A DNA stretch of 56,547 nucleotides from positions 1 through 56,547 of the forward strand of contig BLLK01000034.1 in NCBI GenBank assembly GCA_021927905.1. The letters run 5' to 3'. Every line of letters begins with the position of its first letter. Within the stretch, counting starts at the first letter, position 1. Source of the DNA: Chaetoceros tenuissimus. Lineage: Eukaryota; Bacillariophyta; Thalassiosirophyceae; Chaetocerotales; Chaetocerotaceae. Shown one piece after another: positions 22,133 to 32,075 of this stretch. The position numbers were made by a program, and so were the translations under genes. The notes below the pieces were generated by a model. It was given only the letters and a program-made list of their open reading frames with translations. It made no database searches and had not been told where the DNA came from.

Positions 22133-22412
22133 TATTAGCGAGTCAAATTCACAGGTTATTAACCTATCAAAATCTGATAGTGACATTATCCGTGTAAACC
22201 GCACGTATGTACATGCTGGTACGGATTTCTCAACAAAGACAAATATGCAGATCCGATGCAGCTGCTGAATCTTTTAGAGTTCGTTTTGTTTGAAGTGTTT
22301 TCAGTAATATCTTTCACTTCACACAATCTTTTTAATATCATATATAAATATAAATACAATACATTGATACAAATACTACAAATAAATATATACAGAGAAT
22401 ACCGTAATTTAC
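22133..22412 (+). repeat. Copia LTR (5', plus orientation)
   Basis: 280 bp, reverse complement of 23298-23577. It begins TATTAGCGAG directly after the minisatellite and ends CCGTAATTTAC. It does not begin TG or end CA, which is unusual. Its first part encodes the same residues as the C-terminus of pol, so pol reads into the LTR in this family. Confidence 0.75.
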
Positions 22413-22938
22413 ATCGGTTAATAGATTAAGAGTCGTGAGCTTTGAGTGGAAGTACCTATATCCATTCTTTGAGCGAGAACACATCTTTCAACTAGTGTTC
22501 GCATATCTTTTGACTGCATGTCAAGCCCTGATAAGGAAGCACTTCTAAGAGAACTAAAGTCTATTAGAGAGAGAGAGAAACCGAAATCCTAGCAGAGCTA
22601 TTCCCTGAAGTTACTGTCCAGGAAGCTGACAACAAAAGGACTAAGCCTACAGCTAGTGGTCCTCTTCAAATTGACATAGAGTTCGTCTTCTCTCCGGTGG
22701 AATTACTTCCAGTAAAGGGGATACTGGTGTTATCATCAAAGTAACCCAGAAAAGATACAAGATCAAGGTAGATAGGAACAAGGCCATAGTTAAGAAGGCA
22801 TTCCGTTCTGTACAAGCTATCTAGTTCCCATACATCTAATCAAGCCAAGCTTTTGACGTTACTGAAACAGGGTTCTCAGGTGTCAAGTGTGCAGTTATTG
22901 GCTACCCATATCTTTGAGCTTATTTACTTGTTCCCATC
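22413..22938 (+). other. Copia leader region with a decayed reading frame
   Basis: An ATG at 22518 opens MSSPDKEALLRELKSIRE and is soon lost at an AGAGAGAG tract. A second frame then continues ILAELFPEVTVQEADNKR for some distance. This suggests a former upstream ORF or N-terminal gag extension broken by a microsatellite slip. Confidence 0.45.
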
Positions 22939-23297
22939 ATGACTACTCCGAAAGCCCGTGGAACACAAGCCCTTGAGCATGTCATTTTCAAAGTACTTCG
23001 TCTATTTGATGATAGTCCGTTGGTACTCTCTCTCCATCAAGATGGATATGATTGCATTTCTGATATCGCTACCATGACTGATAAAGAGATCGATGACCTT
23101 GAATATATTCAAGATGATATATCGTTCCGTGTCATAAAGAAGCAGAGAAAGCAGCTAAAGCATCTATTGTACTGGAGAGACTGGAAAAGCAGACAGCTCA
23201 ATCATTTTACCCATGAGGAATGGATGAAGTTGACTAGCGATTCGTTCAATGACTTTTGCATCTCAATACTTCCTGATATCATTCGTGGATCAGCTAC
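22939..23297 (+). CDS. Copia Gag, N-terminal part (separated from the rest by inversion)
   Basis: Starts MTTPKARGTQALEHVIFKVL, with SPLVLSLHQDGYDCISDIAT and later HEEWMKLTSDSFNDF. This is the arrangement seen at the Gag start of diatom Copia elements. The frame runs into the inverted LTR at 23298 and stops there after ACG-TAA. The missing remainder begins at 28640 on the minus strand: the last two bases here plus one base there make an ACA codon and continue in frame into TTC AAG AAG. Confidence 0.75.
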
Positions 23298-23577
23298 GTA
23301 AATTACGGTATTCTCTGTATATATTTATTTGTAGTATTTGTATCAATGTATTGTATTTATATTTATATATGATATTAAAAAGATTGTGTGAAGTGAAAGA
23401 TATCACTGAAAACACTTCAAACAAAACGAACTCTAAAAGATTCAGCAGCTGCATCGGCTCTGCATATTTGTCTTTGTTGAGAAATCCGTACCAGCATGTA
23501 CATACGTGCGGTTTACACGGATAATGTCACTATCAGATTTTGATAGGTTAATAACCTGTGAATTTGACTCGCTAATA
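23298..23577 (-). repeat. Copia LTR (3', minus orientation)
   Basis: 280-bp partner of 22133-22412, with about two visible substitutions. The pol stop codon at 23442 lies inside it. Its outer end coincides exactly with the inversion breakpoint. Confidence 0.75.
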
Positions 23578-26500
23578 CTCCCCTCAATTTCACACTCATC
23601 TGATACAGTGTCATTGTTACGCCAAAATATTAATGGACGCATCAACTCATACCAAACAGAAGACGAAGTGTGCTTAGAAAGAACATCAGCAGGATTGTCC
23701 TTTCCATCAATGTGAAATGGCCTTACTATGCCATGGGCAACGGCTTCACGTACACGATGAAAACTTAAAATATTCCATCTCTTAGCAATCTTTCCATCCG
23801 ACTTAGTAGAACTAATAATTGTAGATAGATTGTCACCAAAGAGATAAGTAGGACCAATGATTGGAACACCTAAAGCACGAGCAGAGTAACGAAGATCATG
23901 AATTTGATCAACAGCTGTACGTAGCGCAGTGAACTCCGAACCATAAGTGGCAGTTTCGACATTAGATTGGAGTTTAGAGAACCAATCCATAACAGTCTTA
24001 TTGAACAAATGAATAATACCAGTGCAACTTCTTCCAGTAATGTAATCATGAAGTAAATTTGCATCGACATATGTAGTCATCACAATTGGGTTTCCTTTTG
24101 GACTTGGTAACTTCGGATCGTCATAGACACCTTCACCGTCACCGTAAAAGTCTCCCCATTCAGTTTGCTTCCACAAGTCATCAAAGTATGAGTAATCAGG
24201 AATCTCAGTATTGAACTTAATACTAGTATTCTTGAAATGCTTCAAATACCTGTAAATGAGTTTGAGTCTCTCTAAATGACCCTTTCTAGGACTAACACGG
24301 AACCTCGACATAGTCATAGTAGCAGTTCCAATGTCCATACGGCCAAGAGATAAAGCCCACTGTAATGAACCAACAAGAGAAAGGAATTTCGCCTTCTCAT
24401 CTTCATTACAAAGCTCAGAAGTGTCGAGCTCTGGATGATCTCCAGGCTCTAAAGGTGCATGAATCTTACGGCTTCCAGATACCTTCTCACCAAACATACG
24501 TTCATACTGATCAAGAATCTTCTGGATATAACGAATAGGTCCCCAAGTCATGACAGTCTTATCTGTACCAGGTTCCTTAACTCGCTCAAAAGTAGCACCA
24601 AGATGATAGGTAGGAGGACCTACACCTTTTAATTTGTATCCCATAGACTTGACATCTTTCCAATACTGCTCAGCATCTCTACCAGCATACAATAAGTCAT
24701 CAACATAGACAACTACATACTCGTAGTGGTCTCCCTTATCTCTCATCCAAACGTCAGGATCAGCACGAGAAGGAAAGAAACCTAGCTTCTGCATGGAGTC
24801 AGCCCACTTGGCATGGTAACAAGCACCAGAATTACGCAAACCGTACAATGCCTTATGAAAAATCAATAAATGACCTTCAAGACCGTACTTAGCAAAAGAG
24901 GGACCAGCAACGAAGCATACCTTTTCATTAGTCTCAGCTTCAAGATACGCATTGCCTACATCACCAGCTTCAAGCTCAAGCTTATTCAATTCAGCAATAA
25001 AAGTGACTAGCCGGATACTACGAAGACTAGCAACAGAAGAGTAACTTGTATCTCCACTCTGTTGAGTAAGGTGACCACCAGCAACTAGTCGCATCTTGTG
25101 ACGCAGATCATGCTTGACATCGAAGACCATATTAAGACGAATCATTTGATACCCTTTAGGAACTTGCTTCTTCCCAACGAACTTTCCTTTATCCCTGAAA
25201 ACTTCATATTCAAGAATCACTTGGTCTAGTTCCTTGGTAATGGCTTCATCCCATAGTATATTCTTATTATCATCGTCAAATAATCTAGCTTCTCTTTCAC
25301 CTCTAGGTACTTTGACTCCAAATTTGTATCGCTGCACAGTTCTAGCTGCAAACATACGAGCTTGTTTGATATTTCTACTCAGTCTCTTAGTAGACTTTAC
25401 GTAGTTTCTCAATCGCTTCCATCCTGGTTGATCAAGTAGGTTATGCTCAAGACCATACTTTGCAAGAGTAACAGGGTCATCCTGTCTCATAATAGCAATA
25501 GGCTCCCAAGTCTTTTCACCGGTTTCCCAGTCTACCAAGACTTCATACTTGTTATTGACCTTACGATGGTTGCTAATACCTTTAAAGGTATACGCTGCAG
25601 ATTCATCTTCCATTTCACGATCGATTTGTTTGTTCAGGAGATCTATGATAGCATTGTAATTCATTACTTCATCCCTAGTACCATCGCCAAACTTTACAAG
25701 ATATTGGTCTGCAACATTTTCAGCATTTTGAATTCGCTCCATGATCTCAGCTCTATGAATAGTTCCATCTACTTCACGCTCACGAAGAAAAGTTTTCCCA
25801 ATAAGTTCATCTGGATCAAAGAAATGTGCTCTTGTAGTAGGAACATCACTTTCCGGTAAGTCTTCAGATGACTCTAGGACTAATGGGACTTCAGGCATGT
25901 CACTTGCATCAGCAACAACATTAGGAGGAACTGGCTGAGTTTCAGATTGAGATTCAGTTAGCAAAGATTGAAGACGATCGGACATCTCCCCATTCCTAGT
26001 AGAAGAGGACTCAGGATCATCATCATCAGGTGGTTTGGAAGGACGAAGATTAGGATTTGCTTCATCCAAAGCTGAGCGTAACACTGAACGGTAGATAACT
26101 TCCTCAGTATCATCAGTAACAATACGAAAACAGAATGCATCACCAACATTATCAGCAAAGCCAGCAAATTTGCCTCGAAGCTCACGTGATCCAGGAAAAG
26201 GTACATCCGAATCATAATACAGCACAGGCTCCCACCAAGTAAATAAAAGAAGAGGACTAATGTCTTTGGTAACACCAAAGGCACGAAAGATAGGATTCTG
26301 CCAACCCAAGGATGCCAAAGCAATATGATTCATCACATAGATCACATACATCATACAAAGTAGCCACCACTTGTTAGGAGTACCAGTTCTATCCATCACA
26401 GTGCGTGTACCAGCCTTTACATCGAGGATCTTCCGTTCTGCAGGATTTTTATGCTCATTGTAGGGTTCAGAAAAGCGATTAGGGGCTTGGATACTTCGCA

Positions 26501-27695
26501 ACAGATCATTAACTGCTTTCGAATCCTCCTCCTTCGCCATATCCCTCCATAAGAATCTCATAGCTCCCCATTGACGGATGAAGTTGAGTAAAGTACGTGG
26601 CATCTGTGATTTAGATGTCATACCCTCAATATCAACAAATTGTGATTCTACACCAACGTAGATTTGTGCACAGGTTGAACCATCATGTGCCTTGCAATTG
26701 CTAAAGATAGTATCAGTAGCATATAATTCATTAAGGCGACGGCAATTCATAAAAGGAACCCTCGACTTGTAGTGACGACGCAACGGCAAGCGAGGTGTGT
26801 TGAACCATACAGTCTCCACAAACTGAGTAGTACACCCAAAGGTCTTCTTGATAGCCTCAACAGGTTTCCAGAGGAAGTATTTATGAAGTTTCTCAAAGTC
26901 AATCTTCTTACGCTTTCCCCGACTAGGTGACATCTTACACTCAAATGCATGTACTTTATGAGCTACATCAAAAGTAAGATCAGGATGCTCAGCTGCAATT
27001 TGATTGATATCACAATGGAAGTTAGGTTCAATGATATAAGTATCACGGGATTCAAAGAATTCATTGTCATCTAAGGCACCATCTTCATTCTCCTCTACTG
27101 CATCAAACCATTGATCATCACTGACATCATCACCAAAATTATCAGGATTCCACTGTTCAGCATTACTTGTAAGGTAAACATGAGGAAGAGTCTCCACTTC
27201 CATATCGGAAGGGCATCTCATTGGAAGATACATCAAGCCTGACTTGAACTTCAACTTGAATACATGACCATCAGGAGTTTGAATAACCTGACGACCGCCA
27301 AGAGCTCTAGGTCTATCATAAACTTTACACCCGTAGTGCTCCAACTGGAATTTAGAAAGGACTGATCTACCTTTACCAAAAGCAGCAGCAGAGTTCATAA
27401 CAACAATAACATCTTCTCCAAGGGAGTTTGTTGCTACTCCACCACAGGTAACAATAGGAAGATTATCCATATCCTTCTCAACTTCATTGGCAACTCCAAT
27501 AACAGCTAGCGAACCATGCTCTTGATACAGCATGCGCATATCAGCACCTTGAAGGCCAGTATTTGCTCCACCATCTACTAAGCCTCCGACTGCATCATCT
27601 ACGGCTTCAAGGTTAGAGACTCGAACGGTACGTGATGCCTTGCAGACTCTTACCCAAGTTTCACCGTTATCTGTTTTCTTGGTTTCTACTTTCTT
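23442..27695 (-). CDS. Copia Pol polyprotein (protease, integrase, chromo-like, RT, RNase H)
   Basis: Open without a stop from about 27695; the first ATG is at 27539 (1365 residues). Protease: LVDGGANTG, just upstream of that ATG. Integrase core: ATDTIFSN, a central Asp region, and SEPYNEHKNPAE with the catalytic Glu. A chromodomain-like stretch follows (KYEVLVDWETGEKTWEPI). Reverse transcriptase has LYGLRNSGACYHAKW and the catalytic YVDDLLYAG. RNase H has MTTYVDANL, ATYGSEF, LFGDNLS and NPADVLSKH. The frame is -1 relative to gag and overlaps its end by 10 nt, so translation would need a ribosomal shift near GAAAGAAAG, or an indel has separated them. The C-terminus is encoded by the LTR. Confidence 0.93.
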   Translation of the reverse strand, partial: KKVETKKTDNGETWVRVCKASRTVRVSNLEAVDDAVGGLVDGGANTGLQGADMRMLYQEHGSLAVIGVANEVEKDMDNLPIVTCGGVATNSLGEDVIVVMNSAAAFGKGRSVLSKFQLEHYGCKVYDRPRALGGRQVIQTPDGHVFKLKFKSGLMYLPMRCPSDMEVETLPHVYLTSNAEQWNPDNFGDDVSDDQWFDAVEENEDGALDDNEFFESRDTYIIEPNFHCDINQIAAEHPDLTFDVAHKVHAFECKMSPSRGKRKKIDFEKLHKYFLWKPVEAIKKTFGCTTQFVETVWFNTPRLPLRRHYKSRVPFMNCRRLNELYATDTIFSNCKAHDGSTCAQIYVGVESQFVDIEGMTSKSQMPRTLLNFIRQWGAMRFLWRDMAKEEDSKAVNDLLRSIQAPNRFSEPYNEHKNPAERKILDVKAGTRTVMDRTGTPNKWWLLCMMYVIYVMNHIALASLGWQNPIFRAFGVTKDISPLLLFTWWEPVLYYDSDVPFPGSRELRGKFAGFADNVGDAFCFRIVTDDTEEVIYRSVLRSALDEANPNLRPSKPPDDDDPESSSTRNGEMSDRLQSLLTESQSETQPVPPNVVADASDMPEVPLVLESSEDLPESDVPTTRAHFFDPDELIGKTFLREREVDGTIHRAEIMERIQNAENVADQYLVKFGDGTRDEVMNYNAIIDLLNKQIDREMEDESAAYTFKGISNHRKVNNKYEVLVDWETGEKTWEPIAIMRQDDPVTLAKYGLEHNLLDQPGWKRLRNYVKSTKRLSRNIKQARMFAARTVQRYKFGVKVPRGEREARLFDDDNKNILWDEAITKELDQVILEYEVFRDKGKFVGKKQVPKGYQMIRLNMVFDVKHDLRHKMRLVAGGHLTQQSGDTSYSSVASLRSIRLVTFIAELNKLELEAGDVGNAYLEAETNEKVCFVAGPSFAKYGLEGHLLIFHKALYGLRNSGACYHAKWADSMQKLGFFPSRADPDVWMRDKGDHYEYVVVYVDDLLYAGRDAEQYWKDVKSMGYKLKGVGPPTYHLGATFERVKEPGTDKTVMTWGPIRYIQKILDQYERMFGEKVSGSRKIHAPLEPGDHPELDTSELCNEDEKAKFLSLVGSLQWALSLGRMDIGTATMTMSRFRVSPRKGHLERLKLIYRYLKHFKNTSIKFNTEIPDYSYFDDLWKQTEWGDFYGDGEGVYDDPKLPSPKGNPIVMTTYVDANLLHDYITGRSCTGIIHLFNKTVMDWFSKLQSNVETATYGSEFTALRTAVDQIHDLRYSARALGVPIIGPTYLFGDNLSTIISSTKSDGKIAKRWNILSFHRVREAVAHGIVRPFHIDGKDNPADVLSKHTSSSVWYELMRPLIFWRNNDTVSDECEIEGSISESNSQVINLSKSDSDIIRVNRTYVHAGTDFSTKTNMQSRCSC

Positions 27696-28640
27696 TCACG
27701 AAAGGTTGGTGCAAGCTCTTTAGGAATCTCAAATACATCCTTGCCAGAGTCATCAGAGGTAACAGTAGGACCGGTATTATCACTATCAGAATCACTCCTT
27801 GCCTTGGCTGCAGCTAACTTAGCTTGCTTCTGTTTATCCTTAGCAGCCTTTTGAGCCTTTCTACGAGCAGCTTGCTCCTTCTCAGGTAAATTCTTGAACA
27901 ACTTGATTGGTACCCACTTGGTATAATCCTTCTTCCACGCACCATTGTCTACATCGATATCATCTCTGTTCTTTCTATCAGAATTCTGATTATTGACACT
28001 ACGATTCGACTTAGCCGGCTTCTTTGGACAATTCTTGTATAGAACATTAAGCATACCATCATAAGTGATCTCAGACTTATTTAGAAGTGCATTGGTGTCC
28101 AGAGAAGCTCTCGTTGCTTGGAACGGCTCATACTCAGAGATCGCTGTGGTCAAGAATCCTACCAGATCACTATCTATCATTTCGCTTCCAACACTGACAT
28201 TCATTTCTGTGACTAGATTCTCAAAGTCATTGAGGAAACGATATGCACCACCTTTGTAAGCTGGGGTTAACTTCAGAGACGCTATACGATCAAAATAGTT
28301 GGCCTTATTAAGGGACACAATACTCTTGTCTTCATAGTAATCAATGAATTTCTTCCAGACTGTCTTGGCATCTAATGTCAATATGTGTTGGTTGACTATA
28401 ACTTTAGCCTTGCCACCGGTAATCTTCACCTTCAGGATGTTGTAGAAGTACTGGTTCTGCGCATCAAAGAGCTCTCTGTCTCTCGAATCGTCAGCAGGGA
28501 TTTCACTATCATCTAGAATACGGCTGATACCATGATTGGCAGCTATAGAAATATAGGTCTGCTTAGTTGGGATCCATTTGGCAATATTGCCATTAAACTG
28601 AGGGAAATCGGATTGGGACTTGTCGATAGACTTCTTGAAT
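27686..28640 (-). CDS. Copia Gag, central and C-terminal part
   Basis: Reads FKKSIDKSQSDFPQFNGN, then the helical UBN2-like region (AKTVWKKFIDYYEDKSIVSL), then a Lys/Ala-rich basic tail (KAQKAAKDKQKQAK) and an acidic end. No CCHC zinc knuckle is visible. There is no ATG at its beginning because the first part of the gene lies inverted at 22939-23297. It stops at 27686 and overlaps the pol frame. Confidence 0.85.
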
Positions 28641-28641
28641 C

Positions 28642-29070
28642 CAACTAGTAACGTACCATATTAACCTAAAAATTACGTTACTCGGGAATCGAACCCAACT
28701 ACACCAGTAGGAAACGTCAATTGTAAGTATAAGTACTAGATATATGAATTAAATAACCACAGGTTAATACCCCCCTTAATTCATAAATCTATGTAAGTAG
28801 TTCTATTTACCAAGAATGTACTGAATATGCTTGAATAAATGTCTACTTTGTATACGGCTACTCCGACATGCTTTACACCTATAAATGGCTAGCTAAATGT
28901 CAACTGGAAAATTGCCAACAAAGGTTACGACACCTGGGAATTCAACTAGTAACGTACCATATTAACCTAAAAATTACGTTACTCGGGAATCGAACCCAAC
29001 TACACCAGTAGGAAACGTCAATTGTAAGTATAAGTACTAGATATATGAATTAAATAACCACAGGTTAATA
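28642..29070. repeat. 128-bp direct repeats (28642-28769, 28943-29070) around a 173-bp spacer
   Basis: Both repeats run from CAACTAGTAACG to GGTTAATA with a 301-bp offset and almost no differences. Each contains, on the minus strand, GGGTTCGATTCCC, a perfect match to the tRNA T-arm/Pol III B-box, next to an 8-bp stem GTAACGTA/TACGTTAC. No complete tRNA fold can be drawn. It may be a TRIM-like or SINE-derived insertion. Confidence 0.6.
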
Positions 29071-30870
29071 TCCACTGCAGGGAGAAGATCACACGCAGGT
29101 GATATTCCATTAATTCCTCCACTTTCGGGAGAAGATCACAAGTCGGCGATCTCAGACGGGCTGCATAAGAGTCCTTAGCCATAGCGCTTAAAACTCCACT
29201 TTCGGGAGAAGATCACAAGGTGGTGATAAGGTTCCTCCACTTTCGGGAGAAGATCACAAAGCAGTGATAGAGTTTCCTCCAGATGGGAGAAGATCACAAG
29301 GCGGTGATAAAGATTCCTCCAGACGGGAGAAGATCACAAGTCGATGATATCAGACGGGCTACCAAGAGTCCTTAGCCATAACGCTTTAAAATCAGACGGG
29401 CTGCACTTCGACAGTCCTTAGCCGTGGCGCTTTAAAATCAGATGGGCTGCACAAGAGTCCTTAGCAGTAGAGCTTGAAAACTAGATAGGCTGCAAAGAAA
29501 CTTTAGTCGCAGTGCTTAAAAATTAGATGAGCTGCACAAGAGTCATGAGCCGCAGTGCTTCATACGGAATACAGTTGGGCTGCAAAGAGTCCTTAGCACG
29601 CAGTGCCTAAAACAAAATCAGATGGACTGCACAAGAGTCCTTAGCCGCAGTACTTAAAAATCAGACGGACTGTGCAAGAGTCCATAATTGGGCTGCAAAG
29701 AGTCCTTCGCATTAAACACAGAAAGAAATCAATAGTTAGGCTCCAATTAAGTCCTTAGCCTCAGCGCTTAAATACAGAAAGAGACCATAGTTTGACTGCA
29801 GATCAGTCTGGGCTAAAAGGCCGTAATATAGAATAAACATCTGGACAGACAGTCCTTAACCTAAAGCCTAAATATCAAAATATAGAATAAATGTTCGGGC
29901 TGCAGATCAGTCCTCAGCCACAGTACTTAAATACAGATGGGAAAATCTATCCCTCCAAGTAATTGGATTCAATACTGTAGACATAAAGGGATCTCAAAGT
30001 CAATTGTGTGCTTCAAAAGGAATTACGGAACGAGAAGTTACTTCAATACAAAACAGGTAATCAAACTCTCCAAGTCTATTAGCCGCAGCGCTTCAGCCTT
30101 CAGTGCAGCGAGAAAGTACATAGTCGCATGGCTTAATTTAGAATATACATTTGATCTCCTTGAGTTCAATCAGCAGCAGTGCTTCAACACAAAAGACACA
30201 ATTGGGCTTTCCAAGCCCATTAGCCTCAGTGCTTATGAAAGCAGAATACATTCTCGGGCTCTTCGAGTCCATTAGCTGCAATACTTCGACTCCACAATGA
30301 TGGAATCACAAGCCGCAGTGCTTCAACACAAAAGACACAATTGGGCTCTCCAAGTCCATTAGCCTCAGTGCTTATGAAAGCAGAATACATTCTCGGGCTC
30401 TTCGAGTCCATTAGCTGCAATACTTCGACTCCACAATGATGGAATCACAAGCCGCAGTGCTTCAACACAAAAGACACAATTGGGCTCTCCAAGTCCATTA
30501 GCCTCAGTGCTTATGAAAGCAGAATACATTCTCGGGCTCTTCGAGTCCATTAGCTGCAATACTTCAACTCCACAATGATGGAATTCACAAGCCGCAGTGC
30601 TTCAACACAAAAGACACAATTGGGCTCTCCAAGTCCATTAGCCTCAGTGCTTATGAAAGCAGAATACATTCTCGGGCTCTTCGAGTCCATTAGCTGCAAT
30701 ACTTCAACTCCACAATGATGGAATTCACAAGCCGCAGTGCTTTAACACAAAAGACACAATTGGGCTCTCCAAGTCCATTAGCCTCAGTGCTTATGAAAGC
30801 AGAATACATTCTCGGGCTCTTCGAGTCCATTAGCTGCAATACTTCGACTCCACAATGATGGAATTCACAT
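29071..30870. repeat. Complex satellite: degenerate short units grading into a 139-bp tandem repeat
   Basis: 29071-29340 continues the GGGAGAAGATCACA array. Then come many variants of GGGCTGCA-AGAGTCCTTAGC-GCAGTGCTTAAA. From about 30182 to 30870 there are five near-identical units of 139-140 bp (beginning CTTCAACACAAAAGACAC at 30182, 30321, 30460, 30600 and 30740). The 139-bp unit consists of two or three diverged versions of the shorter motif. Repeated short open frames inside are by-products. Confidence 0.93.
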
Positions 30871-31494
30871 ACAGTGGATGCAAAACCTCGAAACTAAACG
30901 AAGTCATAATATATTCAAAAGAACAGCATCCCTGCAATAGAGCAACTCTAATCTAATCAACGTTTTCTAAGAAGGTGTGTGTAGCGTTGGGTTTGACATC
31001 AGTCCATGTGAGGAGTTGAAAAAAGGAACGAAAAAAGTGCCTGCTCAGCACAACCAGATTGTGAAAAAATGAGAACTATGGCAGTTTTTTATGCTCATTC
31101 TTGATGTCAATTTTAATTTTGAAAAATACGTTTTCAAAACGATGAAGGCATTACGAATGACACAGAGCTCGTTCAAAGAATACATCATACCTATCACATG
31201 AACATGATTGTACAGAGAGAAAGTTCAAGTTAGAGTAAAGATATATTGTTTTTGGCTACTGGACCTTCACCAGAAAGAAAGAAATGAATCACTAATTGCT
31301 CACGGTACAGACAAAGATATTTGACAAGCAAGGAAATAGTATTCAAAAGTATGTAAAACTGCTGGAGGAGAACTCAAGCATCTACGTATGGGAAGAATAC
31401 GGTTCCTCAACCTCACACAGCTATGAAAGAATGCAGAAAATAACATGTAAACTTGTTGAAAAGATGCACTTAAAAATGCAAACATAAAATCACG
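30871..31494. other. No gene seen; right part is copied 3' flank of the GT92-like gene
   Basis: About 31230-31494 resembles 9540-9815 (TTTTTGGCTACTG, ACCTTCACCAG, GAGAACTCAAGCATCTACG, GGTTCCTCAACCTCACACAG). The left part is unique and AT-rich. Confidence 0.5.
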
Positions 31495-32075
31495 GATCAT
31501 GCGTCTTAACAACTCTAACAAGACGGTTTTAGATTGGAAAGACCCCACAACTCCTGTCAACACAATTGGCTTTGACAGCACCATCATAGACGGTATCGGT
31601 GCATTCTGTAACTTCACTCAAAAGAGTTGTTTCTAAATTAGGAGAAGGAGCAGGAGATGAAGTCTGGAGGAATCTACTTGAACAGCCATAGATGACGGTG
31701 CGGATCACCAGTCATTCTCCACTCGTTTTTGGTAGGAACAGCACTTAGATCAATGATGATTTTCACTGGAATCACACCATCACGACCTGTAATGGTGTCA
31801 GCGCCATAGTATCTCCGTCGCAGAGTATCAAAGTCTTTGGCAACAATTGATAGACCAAGATCTTTTTGGAAAGCTCATGGATATATCCTAATGAGTGCTT
31901 TCGATGCCACCAAACTGGAAACGGGACAATCGTAAGGGTCCATGTTGCACCTTCACCTTTTCAAAGTTTGCATACACTTCACATTGAAGGCGTGCTGAGT
32001 GCTGAGGAGAGCGATGGAGCTTGATGGTGTTCTCATGGTTTCTATCATCAAGCTCTTGCGCACAAGTCTCCGAAA
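31495..32075 (-). pseudogene. Deletion-riddled fragment of the GT92-like glycosyltransferase gene
   Basis: A mosaic of non-adjacent pieces of the gene at 9849-13515, in original order: 31495-31605 matches its extreme 3' end (about 9815-9925), 31607-31690 matches the linker around 11130-11220, 31695-31925 matches about 12370-12600, and 31930-32060 matches about 12785-12905. Indels destroy the frame. Intron and 3'-flank sequence around it argue for DNA-level copying rather than a processed mRNA copy. Confidence 0.85.

Larger units (their letters stand above)
22133..29070 (-). mobile_element. Ty1/copia (CoDi-like) retrotransposon, internally inverted, in a minisatellite
   Basis: Order along the window: 5' LTR (22133-22412, +), leader, start of gag (22939-23297, +), then in opposite orientation the 3' LTR (23298-23577), pol and the rest of gag (up to 28640, -), then a repeat-spacer-repeat piece (28642-29070). 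Flanking TCCAC at 22128-22132 and 29071-29075 is a plausible 5-bp target duplication, though the array itself contains this word. Joining 23297 to 28640 recreates an uninterrupted gag, so a segment of about 5.3 kb has been inverted. The two LTRs differ at about two positions by eye and pol is intact, pointing to a young insertion. Confidence 0.85.

Noticed and set aside
28642-29070. tRNA or permuted tRNA gene suggested by GGGTTCGATTCCC and GTAACGT/ACGTTAC
   Set aside because: Only the T-arm and a short stem fit. No D-arm, anticodon arm or matching acceptor could be placed in normal or permuted order.
22128-29075. TCCAC as firm proof of a Copia target duplication
   Set aside because: The word recurs in the host minisatellite, so it is only consistent with, not proof of, the insertion boundary.
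30226-30559. Repeated identical 64-residue ORFs on the minus strand
   Set aside because: They arise from the 139-bp satellite unit and lie exactly 139 bp apart.
29071-30870. CRISPR-like array
   Set aside because: Units are contiguous satellite copies without unique spacers, and the genome is eukaryotic.
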